A stretch of DNA of 64,000 bases, taken from NCBI GenBank assembly GCA_021234155.1, contig JAJEKV010000006.1:10627317-10691316 (forward strand), in the 5' to 3' direction. Positions 1 through 8,753 of the stretch are shown here, piece by piece (the first letter of the stretch is position 1; every line of letters begins with the position of its first letter). The DNA is from Isoetes taiwanensis. Taxonomy: Eukaryota; Streptophyta; Lycopodiopsida; Isoetales; Isoetaceae. The position numbers and the translations under genes are program-made. The notes under the pieces were generated by a model. That model was given only the letters and a program-made list of their open reading frames with translations. It was not told where the DNA came from and did no database searches.

Positions 1-1040
1 ACGTGGAAATGGGGTTTTGACCCCATCTTGACTTGGGTTGGACGGCTGTGGTTTTGGGGCAGGGCATGTGCTTGGGTATATGCCATTTTTCGATGGCTAG
101 GATGTAGCGATTATATTATAGGATAACATAATGCACGGCCTAAAATATGGACATGTCGACTCAATGTGAGTCATAAATAAACATAGAAAACAAGATGAAA
201 AGTAAGGTGTTGCCTCGAAAAAAGGGCGGAGCATGCATTTGGGGACCCCGGAGGACGTGATCCCTCTTAGGTGTGATCCTGGAGGATGGGAACCCCTCTT
301 GCTGTGCAGTTATTGTGCAAAACTGCGGCCCCTTATAAGGAAAATCAAAGATTTTTTTGGGTTGGTTTTTCTCCCCTCGATTCTAGAATCGGGTGAGATC
401 ACTTCAAGAATGGCTGGAATGGGCTGTAGAAGAGTTGCAGGTAGACGCCAAGGAGCAAGAGCGGAAAGCGCCGCTGCTATCAGGGAGCAAAGATTCGGCC
501 AAAAAACGGCCCTAAACTGCGCAGTCACCCTTTAACTGTGCAGTTAACTGCAGGATCCCAGAGGAGGGGATCCCGGAGGAGAGGATCCCATGTGGGGAAT
601 CCAATCCAGGTTAAGATTATCCTGACCCATTTGCAAAGATTCAAAGTGCAATGATTTGGAGCAAAAAAGGTACCATTCCCACCTTTTGGGTTTACATTTA
701 TACTCCAAATATAGTTACAACGTCCATTAATGATTCTAACTACTTTTAATATCTCAACACTCAGTGAGTTTTGCTTATAGCAAAATTCTCCTAATCTCCG
801 GCTCTTTAGGCTTTTTAAAAGAATAGGGGAATCTACCCAATTTATAAAATGGAAATACACAGATCGTGTCGCGTGTTCTTCACGAAAATACGATCGGGCA
901 ATCCTAAACTTGGGAAACATGTCCAAATCACGCCGGATTTCATCCATAGACCTTGCAAACATTCTATTCTTGGATTTCATTGCATAAAGAACCTAACAAG
1001 CCTAAATCTAAGCCCTCAGATGCTGGAACCATTAAAATTC
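1..1040 (+). repeat. Partial 5' LTR of an old Ty3/Gypsy element
   Basis: The stretch 848-1030 matches 21266-21448, with the same order of words (GGAAATACACAG, TTCACGAAAATACG, GGGCAATCCTAAACTTGG, CCTAACAAGCCTAAATCTAAGCCCT). The two copies flank a decayed gag-pol, so they are read as the two LTRs of one old element. The upstream part of the LTR runs off the window or is too diverged to align by eye. No open frame here looks real. The exact LTR ends are not seen. Confidence 0.6.
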
Positions 1041-2012
1041 TAAAAATGTGTACAGGGGATTGATTGCAGAACAGTTTCGAAGGTCCAAACACGTTTGAGG
1101 AACACTACCGACATGTTGAACATGATCTAGAGTGATATCAGGACCTTTTATGCTTTCTTCAGCTCGGATTAGATTCTCAGAGCTGAAAATTCTTTCTTAT
1201 ATTATTTTCCTAAAGACTTTAGTTGTGTTTGTGTCCTGAATGATCTGAACACAGCTGTATTGTGACTATTTGATATTGATCTCAATAAAATTCTCTGCCA
1301 AGATTGCTATAAAATGACCTGACACTATTTTCAAGCTTTTCCCAACTCAAATATTTCTACAGCAAAAGTTCTTGCATTTAAGATCCAAATTTGATAGGTT
1401 GCCATCATTCATAGCAACAATTGGCACTAGTGTGCCTTGAAATTCCGCAAAAAAACCATTGTAATCTCAAGTCTCTAAATTCTCCATTCGATCTGTCATT
1501 AGAAATAGACTGGTTTTGATAAAACAATGCAAGAAAATTAGTTCTGGAGATCCCAAGTATACTTTGACCACTTGTCCTGTCAAAAAATTTGATTGCATAC
1601 TCGAGTTTTCAATTTCTAATCACTATTTTGCTCGTTGATTGCTATTGATCAAAAAATTGACTTAAGTTTGGACCCAAATATCTCCTACACTTGAGCTCCG
1701 ACTTGAAAAAGTATCTTTCTTGATTCTTGACAATTCTTCTCTGTCAATTTCAAAAACACATCCTCAAAATCAATAAATCCCTGCAAGCCATATCGATTCA
1801 AACACTGCTACCATTTTGCAGAAATAGGAAAGGTATGACCAACTCACTCTTTTGGTTATTTCATTCAGAATTCCTTCTATAGAGTGATCACTTTAAGTGA
1901 TCTGGAGATTCTTACTCCAACTTGAGCATATTATCAAGTTGGCTTCTTGTGTTTGACTCTTAAGCCAGGTTGAGAGTCAACATCTTAGAGGTTCTACTGC
2001 AACTCGGGACTC
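1041..2012 (+). other. Leader between LTR and gag of the old element
   Basis: A 970-base AT-rich stretch without a supported gene. I could not find a clear tRNA primer binding site; the sequence after the presumed LTR end does not match the initiator-Met complement used by the younger element. Confidence 0.4.
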
Positions 2013-2147
2013 ATGGCCCCTAAACAGAAATTTCCAGCAGAACAAGAACCCCAAGAAAATGTTGAAGCATCAGACCATTGCAGAGCAAGTACTTTAGCTC
2101 CTAGTTTCTCTACATATTTGCTTTCAAACATACCATACCAATTTTAG
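2013..2147 (+). pseudogene. Possible N-terminal gag fragment of the old element
   Basis: A 44-codon frame starting MAPKQKF, ended by a TAG, lies just upstream of the recognisable gag body and has a usable ATG context. It is probably the start of gag, separated from the rest by a stop and by the microsatellite/MITE insertions. No domain can be recognised in it alone, so the assignment rests on position. Confidence 0.35.
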
Positions 2148-2285
2148 TTAAATGTGCCAGTCCCTTTGCCTATCTCTGATTCCAGTATGAATGCTGATAA
2201 CTTATTGAGAGTATTTGAAGAGTATTACAAGGACTAAGGTTTCAAGGGTGCAAGCTTTCAAAATTTGAAAAGTGTTTCAAAGAGG

Positions 2286-2383
<98 letters not shown>
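2286..2383. repeat. GATA microsatellite, left tract
   Basis: About 24 uninterrupted copies of the tetranucleotide GATA. The same repeat resumes at 2664 after a 280-bp insertion, so the two tracts were probably one array. Confidence 0.95.
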
Positions 2384-2663
2384 GGGTTAAAGCATGGAGG
2401 TGGGGGACACTTTTTGTGTCAGCGACACATGGTGCTTAGTGGGTGCTTTTTGGGGCTATTTTCTTTGTATTTTTGAAAAATATTTTTCTTTTATTTTTTG
2501 ATGTTTTTCCCCGAAACGCATTTATATTACACGTTGGCATACAAAGTTTTAGCTTCATTGGAGTTATAGAAAAAAAGATAAAAATAAGTAAAATTTTCAG
2601 CGTTAGGTGCTTAGGGGGTGCTTGACTGGCGCAAAAATGCCCCCCAGCACCATGCTTTGACCC
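2384..2663. mobile_element. MITE inserted in the GATA array
   Basis: The 280-bp segment starts GGGTTAAAGCATGG and ends CCATGCTTTGACCC, a clear terminal inverted repeat. It is flanked on both sides by GATA repeat, which hides the exact target duplication, though 4 bp (ATAG) fits. The interior has no transposase. Its ends resemble those of the large transposon at 40694-59204 (GGGTGAAAGTATGCTGGTGGG), which suggests that element or a relative supplied the transposase. Confidence 0.75.
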
Positions 2664-2810
<147 letters not shown>

Positions 2811-2858
2811 GTGAGCTGGAGCATGGCTAACTTATGAGAAGCTTATGGGAACTACCTT

Positions 2859-3666
2859 ATGGGAACCACCTTATGGGATGAGCTTATCAAGAAGTCTTTA
2901 GACAGGTTTGGTAAGATAACTGCACCTCAAGACCTTGCTAATGAGTTGCAAAACTTTTCTATTCATGCAGGAAAAAGTGTGAACCAGTATAAGGAAAGAT
3001 TTAGCACCTACATGAGCAAATGCAAGAGAGCCAAGTACCAATCCTAACACTTTTTCTAATCTATTCCTTTATCAAAGGCTTGGCCTCTAGACCTGAAATT
3101 GAAAGAAAGTTGCTTAAGATCCAAGCTGCTGAGGGCGTTGACTCGATTTACAAAGTCTTTACTAAGACCACTGAGCTCACCAAAATGCTTTCTATCCTAC
3201 CAGATAAGCATGTAGCCTTTCATGATAATCCTTTCTACCCTGATGCCACTGGTGCTAGCTATGAACATCATCCTCCTATTCCTATTTGTTCTATACACAA
3301 GGACAAGAGGAGATCCAAGGAAAGGTCTTTTGGTAGGGAAAGGTCATTTTGGTAGGGAGTGCCCTTATTGTTCTTTTTGTAAAGAAATTGGTCATATTGA
3401 AGTCAGATGTGCAGTTAAGAAGTACTTTGCTAAACAAGAGAAGGAGAAGAAGTCAGAATCAAGACCCTCTATACTTGAGGGAGTGCCCTTATTGTTCTTT
3501 TTGTAAAGAAATTGGTCATACTGAAGTCAGATGTGCAGTTAAGAAGTACTTTGCTAAACAAGAGAAGGAGAAGAAGTCAGAATCAAGACCCTCTGTAAGA
3601 TTTGCCGAATCAAGTACTTCTATAAGCTACAGAAATTATGGTAGTACAAACCAAAAGTACGAATGA
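2859..3666 (+). pseudogene. Decayed gag with zinc knuckle (old Ty3/Gypsy)
   Basis: Overlapping broken frames encode a Ty3-type capsid segment (LDRFGKIT, then VNQYKERFSTYMSKC; later IKGLASRPEIERKLL) followed by a CCHC zinc knuckle of the form C-x2-C-x4-H-x4-C (CSFCKEIGHIEVRC). The frame shifts at about 3030 and again near 3350. The zinc knuckle segment is present twice because of a tandem duplication. The region would have encoded the structural nucleocapsid protein. It cannot make a full-length product now. Confidence 0.75.
3356..3595 (+). repeat. Tandem duplication of the zinc-knuckle segment
   Basis: A unit of about 123 bp beginning GAGTGCCCTTATTGTTC occurs at about 3356 and again at about 3480, nearly identical. 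It duplicates the CCHC motif and the Lys/Glu-rich tail. Confidence 0.9.
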
Positions 3667-3867
3667 AGCTAAAAAGAAAGAATCAAGTGTTAATGTGGCA
3701 AATGCTTTCAAGATACCTTCACCATCAACAACCCCTGTTGTAGAAGCTTCTCCTCAGGTAATAGCACCACCCTGGGTGGTGGATCCTCATTGAACATCCT
3801 GCCTTATCACATTATGAAGAAGTGTGGCCTAAAAGTCCTTTTATAATGCTAAGATTGCACCTGTTGG

Positions 3868-4420
3868 AATAGTAATTAAGATTCCTGTTAATACAGAGGG
3901 CGTAATTGTTGTTGCTACTTTCATAGTTGTTGCTTTTGAAGACGTAGGAAAAAAAGCTGACATTGATGACCTTTTGCTAGGTAGGAGATAGATGGCCACT
4001 TTTGATGCCATGCCAGTTTGGTCTCAGGACAAATATACCATCTCACATGGCTCTCAAGTAGCTACCATCTACAACAAGGATGGCTCTTATGGTTCCAATG
4101 AAGAGCTAAATTTCAAAAATGAGATGTTGATTGAATAACCTTTGGAATAGTAATTAAGGTTCCTGTTAATACAGAGGGCGTAATTGTTGTTGCTACTTTC
4201 ATAATTGTTGTAATGAAGATGTAGGAAAAGAAGTTGACATTGATGACCTTTTGCTAGGTAAGAGATAGATGGCCACTGATGCCATGCCGGTTTGGTCTCA
4301 AGACAAATATACCATCTTAAATGGCTCTCAAGTAGCTACCATCTACAACAACGATGGCTCTTATGGTTCCAATGAAGAGCTAAATTTCATAAATGAGATG
4401 TTGATTGAAGAACCTTTGGG
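3868..4420 (+). repeat. Tandem duplication in the protease region
   Basis: Two copies of a unit of about 275 bp (starting GGAATAGTAATTAAG at about 3869 and 4145) carry the same words, including GATGACCTTTTGCTAGGTA and ATGCCATGCC[AG]GTTTGGTCTCA. The translation (IPVNTEGVIVVATF, DIDDLLLGRR) lies where an aspartic protease is expected, but no intact D-S/T-G motif is visible. The first copy has an in-frame stop. Confidence 0.8.
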
Positions 4421-4477
4421 ATCCTACAAGTTAGTACCAAAACCAAGGATATGTGACATGATACCTCTAGTCATGGA

Positions 4478-4844
4478 ATGTGTATCTTTCACCAAACAAG
4501 GACAAGGACTTTTATAGTTGATGGAGGTATTTCTAAGAAACTTACTATTGCCTCATCTGCTATTGTACTTAAAGATTCTTCCAACATATTATTAGCCAAA
4601 GGGGGGAGAATTTACCCTCGACTTACTTCTAAGATGGCAGAATACAAGGCTTTCATCGCAAGTCTCCAAGAAGCCAAGGCTATGGACATTGCTAACATCC
4701 ACATCTTTGGAGATTCTCAATTAGCTTGCAGACAACTTTCTGGAGAATATCAAACCAAGAATGCAGACATAGAGGCCTTGAGAAACCAGGTCATGGGAGT
4801 GCTTGCAAGTTTTGTGTCAAGGAGAATTATTCACATTCCAAGAG
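4478..4844 (+). pseudogene. RNase H domain of the old element, interrupted
   Basis: The frame reads FIVDGGIS, SKMAEYKAFIASLQEAK, IFGDSQLACRQLSGEY and IIHIPRV, the pattern of plant RVT_3-type RNase H (first D in VDGG, E in AEYKA, D in GDSQL). The domain is cut at IPRV by the nested chromovirus and resumes after its 3' LTR with the last catalytic-type segment (EADALCKNAL) at about 17750, slightly out of frame. It would degrade the RNA strand during reverse transcription. The additional 'archaeal-like' RNase H of the Tat group is the closest family I can name. In this element it lies upstream of RT. Confidence 0.75.
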
Positions 4845-6440
4845 TGTGACGTTCCCCTAAAATATACGGTATGTATACGTATATTTTGGGCCACGTCACC
4901 ATACAAATCCATTTGTATGACAATTACGTAAGTTCAAGTCACATTAAAATGTAACTTGATTAACCTTAGGAAAGGATATATCCACGTGGCACTACCTGAT
5001 TGGGGTAACTGGCCACGTGTTCGCATTCCATTGGACAAGATGTCAACCCTAACCCTAACTTGCCTATAAATACCTAACCCTAATCCAGAAGACACTTTTG
5101 CTCCTCCTACTCTTGAGGCTATTGTCACAACCGGAGTTCAGAATCAAGATCCAGAAGCTGCAGCACAGCACGGTTTAGCGACCCAAGTAGCGTGGACATG
5201 TTGGATTCAGTAGCAGTAATCTCAAACAGTGAAGAATCGATGGAGACCCCAGGATCAGGAGGAAATGCGTCAGGAGCAGGTATTTTGAAGCAGTTTCAGC
5301 TATAGAGACGTAGTAGAGTCATGTATTCTAAGTAGAGCCTTCCTAGAATCACTATTTCAACTGATGAACCGAATCAATGAACCCTAACTCCCTAGTTAGA
5401 TTCATGTGATTAGGTTAGATCTTATTCTTATTGTTCATATGTTATGGATATGATATGGTTGATCTCTTGTTATGCTCCTCATGTATTGGGAAGGGGGGTA
5501 GAGACCTAGCAGCCTTATATATGATGCTTCTAGATAGACCCATAATACCTATTATACGCGGCCTGTGCATAGAGCCCACCGGACTAAGGGAGTTATGGAA
5601 TGACTGAGCACCATATAACGGGATCAGTGACAAGATGGAGGAATAGTCCCCCGCGAGATTCTGCGGGGACTTAGGCCTATGGTCGGTCACTTCGTGTGGG
5701 CCGGGCATGGGTTCGTCACCCCCTGGATCAATGGTGCCGCCCTGATCCTGAAGAGCTGCAGGTGCCGGCCTGGTTCTTGTTTTGGGGGGGTTAAAGACGT
5801 GAACGGACGTGTGTCGCCACGATCCTCTAGTCGCCCATCGAATCACTGATTTCCGGGAAGGGGAGATGTAACCCGACCTTGCCTCATCGGACCAGGGAGA
5901 TGAAACCTGGAGTAGTCTCTTAGGGTGAATCCAAGAGATTGCGTATCCAAATGACTCTGAGCCACGCTTATAGCTCGTTTTAGCCCATCCGCAAAGTATG
6001 CAAGGAAGGGCGGATGGAGTGGTCTACCCTTAGCCATTGTCTTATAGCCAGCCCCGCCATTGTTTACACTTCCGTCTGTATCTATCTTGAGACCTAGCCG
6101 TCAGTGTACTTTCCCCCACGAGTCAGAGCTTGGGTAGAAGCTTTATTGTTTTATGGTGTATTGATCCTTCTGACGATTCTATGGATGGATGGATTGAGCT
6201 ACCCTTCGAGGTAGGCTTATTATTATTGTTGTTAGTTGCTAGTACTGACATTAGTTATATGCTTCCGCTGTTATTAGGAGTCCATAGGGGACGGATTTAC
6301 GAGACACCTCCGTGTCCCTTACCGTTCTAGCCATCCCTAGAACGGGATAGATGGAGGGCCCATCCAGTAGACGACACTGGTTGGGGGGATTTTCCGTGGA
6401 GTGTACGGTGGTTACCGTATATTGTGCGGGGAGCGTCACA
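4845..6440 (+). repeat. 5' LTR of the H3-carrying chromovirus
   Basis: 1596 bp starting TGTGACGTTCCCC and ending GGGAGCGTCACA; the terminal 7 bp are inverted repeats of each other. It pairs with 16127-17731. The first 250 bp hold the promoter elements. The central and 3' parts are GC-richer and contain many stray short frames with no gene character. Confidence 0.95.
4982..5083 (+). promoter_or_regulatory. LTR promoter: G-boxes, telomere-like repeats, TATA box
   Basis: CCACGTGG at 4982-4989 and CCACGTGT at 5013-5020 are G-box type sites. AACCCTAACCCTAA at 5045-5058 is a telo-box. TATAAATA at 5065-5072 is a TATA box, followed by a second CCTAACCCTAA (5073-5083). The same arrangement is kept in the 3' LTR (about 16262-16363). 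Transcription is expected to start 25-35 bases after the TATA box. Confidence 0.7.
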
Positions 6441-6441
6441 A

Positions 6442-6454
6442 TGGTATCAGAGCC
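6442..6454 (+). promoter_or_regulatory. Primer binding site, initiator-Met tRNA
   Basis: TGGTATCAGAGCC begins one base after the LTR end. It is the standard complement of the 3' end of plant initiator methionine tRNA and would prime minus-strand DNA synthesis. Confidence 0.93.
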
Positions 6455-6986
6455 ATGTTCTTGGTTGACCAAGAACTAGCACTGACCATATCCCTGTTTT
6501 AGTAGACTAATTGACCTAGAAAGGTATGGAATGAAAAATTCCAACCTAGGACTTCGTTAAGTGGGGAGAATTTGTTTTTTCCAATAGGAGGGTCCTAGAG
6601 TTAAATTAAATTCTAGCTAAAAAGGGATGAAAAATAAAGTAAAATGAACATTCTAGTAAGGTTGGGGCAAAAAATTATGCATCTACATCAAATTTCACTT
6701 AAAAAGGGTCAAAGAATTTTTAAATTCTGGGGTCCCAGTGAAAAATGGTGAAGGTTCATAATTTTCCAACCAAGAAAATGCGAAATTTAAATTGGGAGAG
6801 GGATATTAATGAAAGGGGGCTCAATAAATTCCACCATAATGAAAAAGGAATATTCCTCCACGATTCCCTATAAACTACCTTTTTAAACTTCATATTAACT
6901 AAAAGAACCCTAAAAAGCCTCTTAAGCTCCTTTTTCTTAGTGATAAGCAGTTCTATAATCAACGTCCGTTTTCTGAGATAAAAAAC
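6455..6986 (+). other. Untranslated leader of the chromovirus
   Basis: About 530 AT-rich bases between the PBS and the histone ATG. No gene is supported here. It probably holds packaging and dimerisation signals, but I see no strong stem. Confidence 0.5.
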
Positions 6987-8061
6987 ATGGCCAGAACCAA
7001 ATCCACTGCCAGAGTTTGTGGCCCATATGCAGAACAAATTCACTTAGCCGCTCAAGCAGCAGCTGCCCAGCCACCCCCTCGAGAAGAGGAAGTAGCTGAA
7101 GAAGAAGAAGAGGAGGAAACAAGCGAGGAAGAAGAGGAAGAATCAAGTGAAGAACAGAGATTGACGAAGAACGGGCCGAAGAAGAAGCAGTCACTAGACC
7201 CACAAAGGTGGGAAGCAGCTGCCAGAAAGTATGAGACCCAAAAGCAAGAAAGGCAAGGAAAAAGTATCCGAATGGGCCTCAGAAAGGAGGGAGAGAAAGA
7301 GAAAGGAAAGAGAGGAGGAGATGAGAAGGCAAGAGAGGAGGACGAAGAGGAGGCAGGATAGGCCTAGGGGGACAATTACTATTGAAGAACCCCCTAGGGA
7401 TGAAGAACCAACAGAAGAACAAGAGGAGGACGCTGAAGAAGAAGAGGAGGAAGACCCCGTGGTCGAAAGATCAGGAGATGAGGCCGAACCATCCAACCCC
7501 AATGCCCCTCCACCATATCCAACATGGCCCAAGGCACAGAAGAGCAAAAAGAAGCAAAAGCCGGGCGAAAGGGCGTTCAAATTGAGTCACGACACCCAAT
7601 TTAAAAGAAAGAAGGCGGCATATAAAATTTATTTTCGCCGATGGTACCTATACAACGAATGGTATTGCAAACAGAATTTTCCAAGGACGATAAAGGGGGG
7701 CAGACCCAAGAAAAATCAGCCGAAGCCACCCCCACCACACCCCAGAGAGCCCAAGAGGAAACACCATGGCCCCAACTTGAAGCACTCCCGTGCGTTTAGG
7801 GAAATTCGGCACTTTCAACAGTGCACAAATCTCCTTATACGCAAGGCACCCTTCGAGCGGTTGCTTAGAGAGGTGTTGCAGGAATTTAGGACAGATTATC
7901 GGGTCACACCATTGATGGTTCGTGCTCTGCAAGAAGCTTCGGAGGCGGAGCTAATTCAATTATTCGAAGAAGGTAACCTCTGTGCTATACATGCCAAGAG
8001 GGTTACCGTAATGCCTAAAGACATTCATTTGGCAAGAAGAATTAGAGGGGCAAAGTTTTAG
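6987..8061 (+). CDS. Histone H3-like protein encoded by the retrotransposon (one frameshift)
   Basis: The ATG at 6987 opens MARTK-STAR, eight of nine residues like the histone H3 start; K4 is kept and K9/S10 are replaced by V/C. A long tail follows, with an acidic Glu-rich block (7086-7150), a Lys/Arg-rich block and a second Glu block. The C-terminal ~91 residues (about 7786-8058) are a full histone fold: [42 protein letters not shown] and [15 protein letters not shown], ending RRIRGAKF. Loop 1 has canonical H3 length, whereas REIRHFQ..TNLLI recalls plant CENH3. The tail start and the fold are in different frames (6987-7361 and 7198-8061 open), so one shift within 7198-7361 is needed: decay, sequencing error or programmed. 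The protein would be ~358 residues against 136 for H3. It lies in element sense between PBS and gag. Whether it enters nucleosomes is inference. Confidence 0.92.
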
Positions 8062-8181
8062 ATAGTATATAATTGTCTAGAAATTTTGTAATTTTGACTC
8101 CAAGGTGTTATATAGATGTTGTACTACTTTTTAAAAATTAATAAATATCGGAGTTGATAAAGTCAACGGCGCCGAAAAGTC

Positions 8182-8252
8182 CAAATTCGGTCACACCGCG
8201 CCAAACAGCCTTCTGAGGGGCTCGGAAACCCCTTTTGCGCGGTGTAACCGAA
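8182..8252 (+). repeat. Long hairpin, copy 1
   Basis: TTCGGTCACACCGCGC (8186-8201) pairs with GCGCGGTGTAACCGAA (8237-8252) with one mismatch. The loop has its own inner stem (AGGGG with CCCCT). The unit recurs 201 bp downstream. Confidence 0.9.
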
Positions 8253-8381
8253 ATAGGGTAAGTTAGGAGTCAAATAAGTTAGATTTTTAAAAATAGACAT
8301 GCTAGGTTGCCTAAATTTAGAAAATAAATGCAAGTTAGTATGTTTTATTATCAAAATCATCATCCTAGAAATAGAGTTGAC

Positions 8382-8453
8382 CCAAATTCGGTCACACCGC
8401 GCCAAACAGCCTTCTGAGGGGCTCGGAGATTCCTTTCGTGCGGTGTAACCGAA
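8382..8453 (+). repeat. Long hairpin, copy 2
   Basis: Direct copy of the 8182-8252 hairpin. The left arm is identical. The right arm (GTGCGGTGTAACCGAA) keeps pairing through a G-U wobble, while the inner stem has degenerated. Both lie between the H3 gene and the next ORF. Confidence 0.9.
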
Positions 8454-8623
8454 GTCGCCCGATTTGATCAAAAAGATGTCCAACTTTGCTCAAATAAAAT
8501 AAATTAGTATGTTTTCCGCCTTGTTCTAACTACTTTAGCATTTCATATCTCTTAGATTGGTAAATTCTAGCTCATAAAACTTAGATTATTCTAAAACACT
8601 TATGATTGGCACGAAAAACTAGA

Positions 8624-8644
8624 AACCCTAACCTCTATAAAAGG
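8624..8644 (+). promoter_or_regulatory. Possible internal promoter (telo-box plus TATA)
   Basis: AAACCCTAA is followed four bases later by TATAAAAGG (8636-8644) and then a CT-rich stretch, about 110 bases before the ATG at 8754. This is the layout of many plant core promoters, so the next ORF may have its own transcript. Confidence 0.45.
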
Positions 8645-8753
8645 AAGGTCATTTTCTATTTTTCTCTTCTCAAAGATAGCTCCTACCCCTTTAGGCGATT
8701 TTTTAGGCCTTTTACTATTTTATCAAACCGTCTTTTACACCTACCTTGCACTA

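Noticed and set aside
5442-6472. Several short frames in the LTR, repeated at 16899-17621
   Set aside because: They lie in LTR sequence, are not preserved between the two LTRs as frames should be, and have no domains.
7194-7580. Reverse-strand Ser/Leu-rich frame over the H3 gene
   Set aside because: Shadow of the Glu/Lys-rich coding strand.
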